A program made the position numbers and the translations under genes. Source: Tubiluchus corallicola (Eukaryota; Priapulida; Priapulimorpha; Priapulimorphida; Tubiluchidae). From it: 22,500 bases of DNA. Shown piece after piece: positions 1 to 10,327 of this stretch. The notes under the pieces were generated by a model. That model saw nothing but the letters and a program-made list of their open reading frames with translations, was not told where the DNA came from and did no database searches. Numbering within the stretch: the stretch's first letter is position 1; every line of letters starts with the position of its first letter. Location: assembly GCA_030141605.1 (NCBI GenBank), contig JAQGDQ010000973.1, forward strand, positions 26,706 through 49,205, given 5' to 3'.

Positions 1-241
1 AGCAGCGCGCGCTTACGGAAAGTCACGACGTACTTACGAAAAATCACGAAATCTCCTAGTTAAGTCTTGATTTTCAAGTGAATGGCGGCAACCAGCACGC
101 CTGAAAATTTCTGTTCAGAGATAGTTTATTTCAAATTTAAGCTTTATAGGCCTTTCTCTGCAAATTACTTGGTACTATTTTTCTAAGTTTAAGTGATAAC
201 ACTAGCATAAACCCAACATACTGAGTGACTTGTTCTTTCCT
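1..241 (+). mobile_element. Family A TTAA-flanked inverted-repeat element, copy 1 (left part outside window)
   Basis: Starts at AGCAGCGCGCGCTT, which matches 5610 onward inside family A copy 2, and runs colinearly to the terminus CTTGTTCTTTCCT followed by TTAA at 242-245. It shares the internal motifs GTCACGA, GAATGGCGGCAAC and AAGTGATAACA with copies 2 and 3. No coding capacity is visible, so it is a non-autonomous element. Only the right half is in the window. Confidence 0.75.
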
Positions 242-282
242 TTAACAATAGCAAATTTAATGTCATAAACTTTGAGATAACC

Positions 283-1730
283 GTTTTTTTTGTTCCGTAC
301 CGTACTTTTAAGCGTTTTTTTCGCACCGTACCGTACTTTTAGCCGTTTTTTTCGCACCGTACCGTACTTTTAGCCGTTTTTTTCGCACCGTACCGTACTT
401 TTAAACGTTTTTTCGTACTTAACCGTACTTTCAAGCGTTTTTCCCACCGTACCGTACTTTTAAGCGTTTTTTCGTACCTTTCCGTACTTTTAAGCGTTTT
501 TCTCTCACCGTACCGTACTTTTAAGCGTTTTTCCCCACCGTACCGTACTGTCAAGCGTTTTTTCGTTCCGTACCGTACTTTTAAGCGTTTTTTCGTACCG
601 TACCGTACTTTTAAGCGTTTTTTGTACCGTACCGTACTTTTAAGCGTTTTTTCGTACCGTACCGTACTTTTAAGCGTTTTTTCGTACCATACCGTACTTT
701 TAAGCGTTTTTTTTGTTCCGTACCGTACTTTTAAGCGTTTTTTCGTACCGTACCGTACTTTTAAGCGTTTTTTCGTACCGTACCGTACCGTACTTTTAAG
801 GGGTTTTTCACACTGTACCGTACTTTTAAGCGTTTTTTCGTACCTTACCGTACTTTTAAGCGTTTTTCCCCACCGTACCGTACTTTTAAGCGTTTTTTCC
901 CACCGTACCGTACTTTTAAGCGTTTTTTCCCACCATACCGTACTTTTAAGCGTTTTTTTCGTACTGTACCGCAATTTCGTTTCGTACCGTACTTTTAAGC
1001 GTTTTTTCGTACCGTACCGTACTTTTAAGCGTATTTTCGTACCGTACCATACTTTTAAGCGTTTTTTCGTACCATACTGTACTTTTAAGCGTTTTTTCGT
1101 TCCGTGCAGTACTTTTAAGCGTTTTTTCGTACTGTACCGCAATTTCGTTCCGTGCCGTACTTTTAAGCGTTTTTTCGTACCGTACCGTACTTTTAAGCGT
1201 TTTTTCGTACTGTACCGCAATTTCGTACCGTACCGTACTTTTAAGCGTTTTTTCGTACCGTACCGTACTTTTAAGCGTTTTTTCCCACCGTACCGTACTT
1301 TTAAGCGTTTTTTTCCCACCGTACCGTACTTTTAAGCGTTTTTTTTCCCACCGTACCGTACTTTTAAGCGTTTTTTCCCACCGTACCGTACTTTTAAGCG
1401 TTTTTTTCCCACCGTACCGTACTTTTAAGGGGTTTTTCGTACTGTACCGCAATTTCGTTCCGTACCATACTTTCAAGCGTTTTTTCGTTCCGTACCGTAC
1501 TTCTGAGCGTTTTTTCGTTCCGTACCGTAATTTCGTACCGTACTTTTAAGCGTTTTTTCGTACCATACCGTACTTTTAAGCGTTTTTTCGTACCATACCG
1601 TACTTTTAAGCGTTTTTCGTTCCGTACCGTACTTTTAAGCGTTTTTTTCGCACTGTATCATACTTTCAAGCGTTTTTTTCGTTCCGTACCGTACTTTTAA
1701 GCGTTTTTTCGTACCATACAGTACTGTACT
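283..1730. repeat. 30-bp satellite array (about 44 monomers)
   Basis: Tandem array with a basic period of 30 bp: three CGTAC pentamers, then TTTTAAGCG, then a run of T. About 44 copies of the TTTTAAGCG core can be counted, with monomers varying by T-run length and by CCCAC or GTTCC replacing CGTAC. A shorter variant piece, ACCGCAATTTCGT-like, recurs near 968, 1138, 1213, 1448 and 1530. Since 30 is divisible by three and the unit has no stop in several frames, long open frames appear on both strands (decapeptides such as KKRLKVRYGT). I regard these as artefacts. The array begins about 40 bp after the TTAA at the end of family A copy 1. Confidence 0.95.
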
Positions 1731-2214
1731 GCCGGCCGCCGCACACACACCAAGCAGCCACGATAATTAGTAACGGTGAACACTCACTGCTTTAGAACAC
1801 TAACGGCTAGATCTCCAGGCCACCTCTAATCTTTGCTGATGCTTAACGACACGATTGTTTACAAAACATACGGGCCATGTGTAAGTGAGGCTAAAGTGAA
1901 GAGATACATTCAACTGCAGGCATTAACAAGTTGCAACTACATGGATTACTTTACTGATTTATTATTTAGAACATTACTTTACTGATTTATTATTTAAACC
2001 AAAAGTTGCAAATTCGTTTGGGAAGTGTTTCGTTTGCACTGCAATTTTCTTTTGAATTTTGTAAAGATTCTGAATGTGCTTAACTGCACATATTCGTTTC
2101 CATTCATGGATAGTCTAAACCTGGGTAAAAATTCACACTAACTTGCAACTAAATGTCTACTTCAAGCTACAGCCTTTTGATTGTAGTCTCCCACCAGTTA
2201 GATTCTTGGGTTAT
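1731..2214. other. Non-coding stretch with a 24-bp direct repeat
   Basis: No gene seen. It opens with a short GC-rich patch (GCCGGCCGCCG) and a short CA run. A perfect 24-bp direct repeat, starting ATTACTTTACTG, occurs at 1945-1968 and 1973-1996 (offset 28 bp). Confidence 0.6.
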
Positions 2215-2543
2215 TTATTATTATTTCTTTATAATTCATAATTTATTGGGTGACAGTACATTAACAAAATTATACGGTCATTAATTACAAAGTAAAAGAC
2301 AAGACGAAAAATACAAGTACAAGGTTGTAGGTAACACACTAGCAAACAAAAAAGACAAAAACAACATCAAACACTGGTGTATGTCATAAACCCAACTTCA
2401 CATACACATCAACACAATCAACACAACATTTAAAACAAGTTAACAATCAAATTTTATAAATACAAAATTCTATAGCTTCCCTTATTTATATAATATGTAT
2501 ATTATATATATATAAATCTTTATTGCAAAAATTATACACTAGT
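2215..2543 (-). other. A/C-rich stretch, possible LINE 3' ends in minus orientation
   Basis: The plus strand is A/C-rich, as expected for the complement of retrotransposon 3' untranslated sequence. At 2518-2524 the plus strand reads CTTTATT, i.e. AATAAAG on the minus strand, followed on that strand by a (TA)n tail at 2517-2481. If this is a LINE 3' tail its body continues to the right and was split by the insertion at 2562-3060. No coding sequence could be identified. Confidence 0.3.
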
Positions 2544-2561
2544 ACAGAGTAAAACAAATTA
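2544..2561. repeat. Target-site duplication, left copy
   Basis: ACAGAGTAAAACAAATTA, an 18-bp direct repeat identical to 3061-3078, bounding the retroelement between them. Confidence 0.92.
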
Positions 2562-3060
2562 ACCTAGCCACTGGGGGGGGGGGTAGGCAAGCCAGCCCAA
2601 CTCAGTGCCGGTCCCAAACCCGGATAAATAGGGAGGGTTAGGGTCAGGAAGGGCATCCGCCTGCAAAAACTGCGCCAAAACCTTCTATGGATGAGTCGGT
2701 GAGACTTAAAGGTAAAGTCCGCAAAGAAGTGGTCAGACCCGCTCTAATCTGTGGGCTGAAAGCAGCTTCTCTAAAGAAGACCGAAGAGAATAAAATGGGT
2801 GTGGTGGAGATGAGGATGTTGAGATGGATGGTGGGAATAACAAGAAGAGATAAAATTAGAAATAATAATATTAGAGGAGCAGTAAAAGTAGTGGAAGCCT
2901 CGCAAGATTGCGATGGTATGGACACCTGAAAAGAAGAGTCGGTGAAGATCTTGTGGGAAGGGAAGACATAAATGAAAAGATGGTCAACAACAGGAATGCG
3001 CGGAGAAGACTCATTCACAATGGCGACCCCGAATAGGGAAAAGCTGGGAAGAAGAAGAAG
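2562..3060 (+). mobile_element. 5'-truncated, internally deleted non-LTR retrotransposon (LINE C-terminal tail)
   Basis: A 499-bp insertion flanked by a perfect 18-bp target-site duplication. The left 110 bp (a run of 11 G, then CCGGTCCCAAACCCGGATAA and GGAAGGGCATCCG) matches a sequence I remember as common in animal LINE/SINE ends. From 2687 it encodes the tail that follows the reverse transcriptase domain in many animal LINEs: RPALICG, then KKTEENK, EMRMLRWMVGITRRDKIRN and IRG. After VVEAS the frame breaks; it resumes in another frame as ARLRWYGHLKRR (about 2902-2937) and ends with RRRLIHNGDPE and a stop at about 3036. It then closes with a (GAA)n tail. A further internal deletion before the last segment is likely. 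It is dead and lacks the polymerase domain. The family is RTE-like by memory of the motif; the exact clade is unassigned. Confidence 0.88.
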
Positions 3061-3078
3061 ACAGAGTAAAACAAATTA
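3061..3078. repeat. Target-site duplication, right copy
   Basis: Identical to 2544-2561; begins directly after the (GAA)n tail of the retroelement. Confidence 0.92.
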
Positions 3079-3536
3079 CATCATTCATAAAATCAGTGTA
3101 TAACCAGTCAGTGACAGACTGATGTGTGCAATTGTGTCAGTTAGGGTAAGTTAAAAATTATAAGAATACAAACATTAAAATACTACATTACATATCTACA
3201 AATTTGTCTACATGATGACATGACGGTGAGTTATTTACAGGACATTGTTTACTGATAAGTGCAGAATTGACAGTGAAAATGATATCATATTTTCATCCAA
3301 TGATTAAGCAGTAATTTGCTGAACATCGTTCAAGATACACATGCAGATGTAGAGTGTTCATACTAGGTTTCTTGATTTATTGGTTCCCCGTGCATTTTAG
3401 CAGCTTACCTAATTTATCCGCGAGCGTACTAGTCATTCATACCAAATTGGCCCAGAATTTCATAAACTTGTATATATGTACTTTTCGAAAAACAACAAGC
3501 TTACGAAAAATCAATAGCAAAGGAACAAATTTGCAC
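3079..3536. other. AT-rich sequence, no gene seen
   Basis: May include the body of the minus-strand LINE whose tail lies at 2481-2524, but no protein motif is visible. A 69-codon plus-strand frame starting at 3354 continues into family C copy 1 and has no recognisable domain. Confidence 0.4.
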
Positions 3537-3540
3537 TTAA

Positions 3541-4030
3541 AGGGGAAGAAAGGGCAGTTGTAAATACCCGAAAGGTTTTTTCCATGGAAAGTTATTTTGC
3601 TTAACGTTAGGCTTGCCCGTTTGAATGGCTTATGTAATTTTAAAAGAAACTACTTAATTATTTAATATATTCACTTCAACTGGTAAAATAGCTCATCGTC
3701 AACATCCCAGTGTGCACCAGTGTTTCACAAAAAAACGTTATTGATTTTATTAACAATATAAAGTAATTTTACATTTTTTTTATTTAGTGATGTGGGTACT
3801 GCGAATGTCCAGGTTATTTTTTCAAACTTTCAGCACAATGTTGCCTAAACTTGTTTCAAATGACTTCCAGTGTTTCAAAATACGGCACACAACGGTCATT
3901 ACGGGAGTTTAAATTTACAATATTTATACAGCGTTGCTGCTAACACAGGCTCTATATACAATAAGACAGCATGTAAAAATTTCAAGACGAATTTTTTAAG
4001 TTTTATTTATGAAGAATGTTTTCTTGTGTT
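3541..4030 (+). mobile_element. Family C TTAA-flanked element, copy 1 (490 bp)
   Basis: Flanked by TTAA at 3537-3540 and 4031-4034. The left end reads AGGGGAAGAAAGG; the right end reads TTTTCTTGTGTT, an imperfect inverted match. It aligns along its length with 8366-8862, sharing AACTGGTAAAA, CCCAGTGTGCACCA, TCACAAAAAA, CTAAACTTGTTTCAAATGA, GCTCTA and AAAATTTCAAG in the same order and at similar spacing. No coding capacity; non-autonomous. Confidence 0.7.
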
Positions 4031-4034
4031 TTAA

Positions 4035-4823
4035 CGTAATTGGAATTGTCAAGTGTACTCGAGTAATTAAGCCTTTTCACAGTTTCTTAATTACAACTGT
4101 CACGTGACATTGGGTAAAGTAAAGCCTTCTGCGGTATCAGTTCAGTAATATCAGCCGTTTTGCGTGGACTTTACTTAATTATGCATTAGTCTGTGCGTAG
4201 AGTGATTTACTAGCAGGATCTTGCTTGGGAACAGGAAAATGAACTAGGTAAGGTTATAGTTAGCTGCTAAAACTGTTACTATTACAGTAGCATGGGCTGC
4301 TAGACGTTGTCAAATGTACACAAATGCGTAGTCTGATACACTTAACCTCTGACCTTCCCACGATCATCATCAATCGGTGGAACTGCGAAAAGGCTTATTC
4401 TAAGCAAAATTTCATTTAGTTCGTGAGAGTGTGCGATTGCAATTTTAATTAGAGAAGAACTGTTAGAAAGAAGGCGCTTTCTTAGAATGCAGACTCACAA
4501 AGTTGAATAAGCGGGCAAATCCAGGCCTTAATTCGGACAGCGCCAAAATGATTTATAATTCTATGGAATTTCAGAAGCATTACATGAAAAACCATTTTAA
4601 TAGTAAACATGCACCACAAAAACTTCTAGTTGTTGTAGAACAGACCATGTAATGATTATGACGGAATTAAATAGTGTTGGAAGACAGACGGCTCCATTCG
4701 GCTGTTGCTGGTCGCTTCGACATGGCAGTTTTTCTGTTTGTACAGGGTGTTCCAGAAGAAACATTGCGGGTGGAAATAATTAGAATGTTGCTGATTAAAA
4801 GGCCATGAAAACTGGTTGAGTGT
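4035..4823. other. AT-rich stretch, no gene seen
   Basis: Only ordinary AT-rich sequence. ACAGGGTGTTCCAGAAGAAAC at about 4742 resembles terminal motifs of some animal DNA transposons, but no partner end was found. A 61-codon minus-strand frame at 4667-4852 has no recognisable product. Confidence 0.4.
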
Positions 4824-4827
4824 TTAA

Positions 4828-5283
4828 CCCTTTCAAACCCGTTGTATCCCATGAGATACGAGAATATTTTCTGCCTTTAAAATTAATAAAATGTTAAAAC
4901 TGACAGTTATTTGATCTGTTAATAGTTATTTTGATTTAAGCCAATAACAATAGACTAAAAATGGTGATAAAATGGCAAACTAGAAAATCTTCATAGCATA
5001 AAAAACTGCGCAAGGTTCCGTACTTTAGAGACACTTTGTACAGATCAGCATAGCATGCATACTAAATGTCTTAAATACTTTAAAAAATTATCAGCAGTTG
5101 CAAAATGAAACACATTTTATGCTTCCATTGAATCCCAATGTATCCCGTGGGATACGGGCTATATTTAGCACGCGGGCACAGGTAGAAAAAAATTATTATG
5201 TGTAAACAAGATGGACATACTGAACAAAAGTACCAAGCCAAAAAATTTCTTCTTATTAAAAAAATAATTTGGGACTGAAAGGG
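4828..5283. mobile_element. Family D, piggyBac-like non-autonomous element (456 bp)
   Basis: Ends are CCCTTTCAAACCC at the left and GGGACTGAAAGGG at the right, an imperfect terminal inverted repeat of about 13 bp, flanked by TTAA at 4824-4827 and 5284-5287. A TTAA target with CCC-type ends is the signature of piggyBac. Two near-palindromic internal motifs, GTATCCCATGAGATACGAG (4842 on) and GTATCCCGTGGGATACGGG (5140 on), sit near the left end and about 130-150 bp from the right end. No transposase frame is present. Confidence 0.75.
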
Positions 5284-5287
5284 TTAA

Positions 5288-5859
5288 AGGAAAAGGACAA
5301 GCCTTCTAGGGCGTCAGGCTTATTTCAATGTTCGCGAAAAATGCTAGGAGGATTTAGTAATAAACTGCAATAAGCGCCTCGTGTAATTAGTAAATCACTT
5401 TTAAAGTCGCGATGACTTCATGCTTGGGCGCTTCCATTTTGAACACCCATTCTTCTTCCAATTCGTCATTCGTCTCTTTTTGAACAAAAGTAGGGCACTG
5501 TCAATGTTCATCAAAAGTATAAAATTTTTACAAAAAAAATAGATAGCTAATTTTGTAATATTTTTGTACGAACAATAGGTAAGCTGCACAAGTTTGAATT
5601 CGCTTAAAAGCAGCGCGCGCTTTCGGAAAGCCACGATGCACTTACGAAAAGTCACGAAGTCTCCCAATTACGTCATAATTTTCAAACGAATGGCGGCAAC
5701 TACCGTAACAGAAAATTTCTATTCTCTGTTCTTTCTATTCAGGGGTAGTACATTTTAGATTTATTTCAAATTTCTTTGCAAATTTCTTTGTTATATTTTT
5801 CCAAGTTTAAGTGATAACAGTAAAATAAACTTAACATACTGAATGACTTGTCCTTTCCT
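5288..5859 (+). mobile_element. Family A TTAA-flanked element, copy 2 (572 bp, complete)
   Basis: Left end AGGAAAAGGACAAG, right end CTTGTCCTTTCCT, near-perfect inverted repeats, flanked by TTAA at 5284-5287 and 5860-5863. The body aligns with 11952-12479 (shared GGCTTATTTCAAT, GATAAGCGCCTC-like, GAGCACCCATTCTTC-like, ATAGCTAATTTTGT, AAGTGATAACAGTAAAATAAAC) and with window positions 1-241. It encodes no transposase. Its left TTAA is the same four bases as the right TTAA of the adjacent piggyBac-like element. Confidence 0.85.
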
Positions 5860-6042
5860 TTAATAGGTCAACTTTTCTTTCCTTTTCTTTGCTATACTTT
5901 TCTCGGCTTGATCTCTACTCTAGCCCCTTTGATGATTACAATAATAAAATGGTTTGTTTATTTACTTTTTGGTCAACAAAATTTTGACTAGTCAACTGTA
6001 GGCGGATGAGAGCAAGAGAAAAATAGGCGATTTGGCGAAGGA

Positions 6043-6153
6043 GTTTTGAACAGTTTTGAACAGTTCTGAACAGTTTTGAACAGTTTTGAACAGTTCTGAA
6101 CAGTTTTGAACAGTTCTGAACAGTTCTGAACAGTTTTGAACAGTTTTGAACAG
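6043..6153. repeat. Decamer tandem repeat (about 11 copies)
   Basis: Unit GAACAGTTTT with a C/T variant at one position (GAACAGTTCT), about 11 head-to-tail copies. The 10-bp period leaves all minus-strand frames open, giving spurious NCSKLFRTVQ-type peptides. Confidence 0.9.
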
Positions 6154-7636
6154 GAGTTTTAAAAAAACGCAAAGTAATTGTTCAATTATCGCATGATACA
6201 TGTTACGAATATTGATTTTGGTACCTAGAAACATCAATAAAACCATAACGTTTTGTAATTGTGTAATATAATTGCATACCTTACACACCATAATCGTCAC
6301 ATTTTTATTACTAGATGAAATGCCTTATAAGAATAATTTTTAATAATCAAGTTCGTTCAACTTATCTAAGAAAGGGAGAACCATATAACTATGTGTTAAT
6401 ATATGTAATAAATTTCCTATATGTAATAAAATATCACGCAAATTTTTTTAAAAATTATGCTATAATTGTGCACTTTTAATCACGTAACTTTAATAGAGTT
6501 TTTATAGCCATGTATTTTATGCACTTAATAAAATGTGAATAAAAAATTTATTTATTATTTATTATTTATTATACGTTTTATGTTATATATGCCTGCTTTT
6601 ATTATCTGTTTTGAATCTACCTGTTACGTAATTAATTTTCCGAACCTCTGTACCTGGAATACCTGCCAGTGTTGGTTAATTACAGTACGTAAATTAAAAT
6701 CATAGGTGAAAAGTAATGAATTAAACTCATTCGGTTCAACAATGTATAATTCAAATCCCGTATAGCGAGCTATTAAAATTTTAAATAGATCTAAGCAAGC
6801 ATCGCGAAACACAATGTTTTGGTAATTTATTAACTGCTACCAACTTAATTGATTTCCCTACATATAAATAGCAGTATACACTTGTTGCAGTTAGCAAAAC
6901 AGATAAAACCTGTCTTAGAGCAGTTGCCGACAATAGCGGTTTTATTTGTAGTTGATCCTCCCGCTCATATGATTAATACAAATTCGGCATGTTTCTCGAC
7001 CTTGGTCCTCGCGTACCCTCTTTGAAAGCAGCTCAAAGTTAAACTTAGTCATCTAGTTTTACGAGGTATTTACACGTGAGAAACTTACAACTGATCAAAA
7101 AGCGTCCTGCCGCCAAAGGGGTCATTGCGTAAGTTTTAATGGCGCTGATGATTATTGTTATGATCATATGAATTTCTCGGAGAGTTCACAAACCTCCAAA
7201 ACCATTCAATCGGTAGTCTATAAATTTAATATTAAAATCTCTTCGTGTAGACATTTAGTGCTCAAGCTGACAAATTTTTTTATTTACAACAGCATCTGTG
7301 TTGGGAGAAATCTTTTTCGTCATTACATTGTTGCTGTTGCTGTTACTAGATAACACTCAGTAAAGTTTGAAAAAATAATCAGAACATTCATAGCACGCAT
7401 GTTACTAATTAAGTAAAATTTTAAATTACTATATCTTGTAAATAAGCCAAAAAATACGTTAATGGTTAGTGAGTGTGAGCCAGCGACATTTTACCAACTG
7501 GCAGGAAAATTTTAAATTATTATTTCTAAGTTACGTAGTTAGGTAGAAAAATGACGAACGGTTGGTGTCCTGTGTGGGCAGACCAATATACATTATTTTC
7601 AGTGTTGCACATTAGGTAAATAACTCGTTCAAAACG
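6154..7636. other. AT-rich sequence, no gene seen
   Basis: Contains AT-rich motifs (TTATTTATTATTTATTATT near 6550) but no protein motif, no RNA gene and no repeat copy I could match. Short open frames at 6624-6812 (minus) and 7168-7353 (plus) look random. Confidence 0.4.
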
Positions 7637-7640
7637 TTAT

Positions 7641-7725
7641 AAGAAAGACTAATCCTTCCTGGAAGTTAGACTTATTTCAATGTTTGCGAGAAATGTCAGA
7701 AGGATTTAGTGATAAAAGTGTTATA
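7641..7725 (+). mobile_element. Family A fragment (left end only)
   Basis: TTAT then AAGAAAGACTAATCCTTCC, followed by GGAAGTTAGACTTATTTCAA and GGATTTAGTGATAAA, aligns with the first 85 bp of family A copies 2 and 3. It then diverges. A truncated, degraded copy. Confidence 0.6.
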
Positions 7726-7730
7726 AGTGT

Positions 7731-8361
7731 TGACGTGAAGTTCGTCTCATAATTACTTCACGTTTGATTAACTTGACTTGTGAATATTACATTGTTTGTC
7801 TTCTTGCTCACCTCTCTCTCATAATTTTTTCATCTCATTCCCTCCTTTTTTGGCTTGTTATAACATTGAAATAGCTTAAATATCCCTCTAATCTTATTGT
7901 ACTTATTTGCTTCTGAATGACCTTTTACATTAATAGTGTTCTAGTTTTCTGTACTTAAGCTGTGTAAGACAGGTCTACCTTGAACATTTAGACCTGTGGG
8001 CTAGCCAGTCTAATTGTTCTGTTGTGTTTTAGTATAGTGGTATTTTACTATTGATAATAATTATGTTATTTGATTCTGTGATTGTACCTCCAGGTATAAT
8101 TATTATAATATAATTCCTCGTGACTTGTTAATGATTGTGTTGTTTGATTCTTTGATTGTAAAAGCTGACAGGCTTAATAATTGCGGGCAAAATTTAATTC
8201 GGTGCTAGCTCTCTCCCCTATTTTCTTGCCCACGGTCGTCGTCGCCGTTGTCGCCGTCAAGATTCACAAAAAGGTCGGCTTTAAAGAGGTTCTATCTAGC
8301 GATATAGAAAGAACAGCCTTCACGTTCGTCCGTAAATGAAGAGCCAAAAAATTCATTTTAT
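7731..8361. other. AT-rich sequence, no gene seen
   Basis: A short local repeat TGATTCTGTGATTGTA at 8071-8086 recurs with one change at 8145-8160. A small CpG-rich triplet patch (GGTCGTCGTCGCCGTTGTCG) lies near 8234. Nothing else recognised. Confidence 0.4.
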
Positions 8362-8365
8362 TTAA

Positions 8366-8862
8366 AGGAAAAGACAAAGGAATTTTAAACTATGTCCCAA
8401 AAAACTTCACACACAAAGTTTTATTACATATTATTACACGTAGCTGTTTGAAAGACTTGTGTGACTAGAAAAGAAAATTCTTAGTAATTTAAAATGTTCG
8501 CGCCAACTGGTAAAACGTCACTGACTCACCTTCCCAGTGTGCACCACTGACTCACAAAAAACGTATTTTTAATCCTAGTGACTAGATAGACTAACTTACA
8601 CTTTTGCTTAGTTAAGAAAGAGTGTGCTATGATTATTTTTCAAAGTTTCCTCAATGTTATCTAAACTTGTTTCAAATGAGTTATCGCTAGCTATTATCAA
8701 ATGAGTGGCAGCGTCTAACAGCCTTTCCAGGAGTTTTGAATTGACCAGTTTTATACAACGTTACTGTTAGCACAAGCTCTACGTGCAATAGGCACAAATA
8801 AGTGATACAAAATTTCAAGGAGAATTTTTATCTTTGCATAAGTATAAAGGATTTCTTGTGCT
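8366..8862 (+). mobile_element. Family C TTAA-flanked element, copy 2 (497 bp)
   Basis: Flanked by TTAA at 8362-8365 and 8863-8866. Left end AGGAAAAGACAAAGG, which resembles the left end of family A; right end ATTTCTTGTGCT. Colinear with 3541-4030 along its whole length and nearly the same size. No coding capacity. Confidence 0.72.
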
Positions 8863-8866
8863 TTAA

Positions 8867-9188
8867 TGGTTTTTAGTGATTTTAGTGAACTACATGTCGG
8901 CTTCATACATGCCGGCTTCATTTCAGAAATTCAAATTCTTCCCACTTTCTGTGAAAACTCAACATAATATTAATCAGCGGCAAATAAGGAATCTTCCCGA
9001 AACTTGGTTTGTAATGGATTAAAAGGCATTGCTCACGAAAAATGTTTTTTTTTCACGGAAAATGAACCAGTTTCCAAAAGTGATTTCTGGGAAGTTTTCT
9101 GTAGACTTGACATGTTCTCATCCGTTCTCATCAAACTCTTTTTACATGCACTTTCTGTTCTGCATCTGTCAACTATTTGACCTAATAG
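8867..9188. other. Non-coding stretch between elements
   Basis: No gene or repeat recognised. A 71-codon plus-strand frame starting at 9029 runs into the family B element and is not supported. Confidence 0.4.
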
Positions 9189-9192
9189 TTAA

Positions 9193-9274
9193 AGGAAAAC
9201 CAGATACAATGTTAAACTGTGGCTCAAAACAATCTACTCTTTAAAATATTGAAAGGAGTTATTTTCAACGTGCA

Positions 9275-9306
<32 letters not shown>

Positions 9307-9802
9307 CACGCACACACAATTTCACGTTTGCACCACTAGTTCTTCGCAATTACGTGCATTTCATCGTTCGCTAGTTAGACCGGCGCTAGTTAGCTTTTGC
9401 ATTTCGGAAACGCATTCAGAAAAACGGGTGTTGTACCACTCAGTTCAGACGTGTTAGTTTGTGACGAACTTCAAATGTTCGAAAGCTCATACGTCAGCAC
9501 AGCGGTGAATTTTCGTCTTAAAACTTGCTTAGTTTTAGTACAACACACTGAATATCTCACAGTAGCACTGTACTTCAATTTTCGCTTTTGTAAATGCAAC
9601 ACGCTCGTGGAATATTTTTGCTGTTGAAAATTACGTTAGTTTGTGATGTAATCAATAGTTGAGGCTAGCCCGCCGTTAACAAAGTTTTCAATCCATTATT
9701 TAATTATCAGAAACGCTTTTATAAGTTCAATTGTGTTAAAATGTATACTTTTTTATCATCCTTGAAAATGGGGTAGTCTGGGAAAAATCGTCCTGTTTTC
9801 CT
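9193..9802 (-). mobile_element. Family B TTAA-flanked element, copy 1 (610 bp, inverted)
   Basis: Flanked by TTAA at 9189-9192 and 9803-9806, with ends AGGAAAACCAGATAC and GTCCTGTTTTCCT (inverted repeat of about 10-15 bp with mismatches). Reverse-complement aligned with 13885-14496 over its full length; shared motifs include TTAACGGCGG, TTCAACAGCAAAA, GAAAATTGAAGTA, ATATTCAGTGTGTTG and CGTCACAAAC (given in the orientation of copy 2). A plus-strand frame inside gives CLVLVQHTEYLTVA, which reappears from the other copy; it is repeat-derived, not a gene. Confidence 0.85.
9269..9319. repeat. (CACG)n/(CA)n microsatellite inside family B copy 1
   Basis: About 51 bp of CACG then CA units. The matching position in family B copy 2 (near 14370-14390) has only a short CA-rich tract, so this run expanded after insertion. 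Confidence 0.9.
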
Positions 9803-9806
9803 TTAA

Positions 9807-10327
9807 CGCAGCTGCTAGGTCAGCTCTTATAACATTGGCAAACTGACAAACATTAAGTTTAGATATACAATAGATATATATTCTTTGTTGTACATAAGTA
9901 CTGCTACAATCATAATATCTGCTCTAGCAAAAAATTAACAACGCGAAAATTTCACACGCTTAGTACGATTTTTACATATTGCTTTACCCCTGAAATTTAC
10001 ATTTTTTCATACGTTACGTTATGAATACGTTTTACCGTAGCGACATTTTAGCGATTAGCAGGTAATTTCGATACACTCTGATGCTGCTGACAATTTTCCT
10101 TTCGCGTTTTGCATTAAAAATTAACAAAATTAGATAAATATGCCTAGTCATTGATAAAGATATACATGTACATAAAAGAAAAGTCCAAATGAGAATAGGA
10201 TAAAAAGATAAAATGCGATTTAATGATTTTAAGTGTTAATCTGCCTTGTTAACATTGTGCATGGCGTTATGCAGTCTAAATAAGACATTATAAAAGTGAT
10301 GTGTTTTGTTTTTTTGTGTTTTACTTT
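9807..10327. other. AT-rich sequence, no gene seen
   Basis: No protein motif, RNA gene or repeat copy recognised. Confidence 0.4.

Noticed and set aside
339-1476. Long open frames on both strands (up to 326 codons) with KKRLKVRYGT or YRTFKRFFVP decapeptides
   Set aside because: They follow the 30-bp satellite; a period divisible by three with no stop in the unit opens overlapping frames on both strands.
4742-4762. ACAGGGTGTTCCAGAAGAAAC as a DNA transposon end
   Set aside because: No matching inverted end or target duplication was found within the window.
6722-6790. TTCAAATCCC near 6751 as a tRNA T-loop
   Set aside because: No acceptor stem or anticodon arm could be formed around it.
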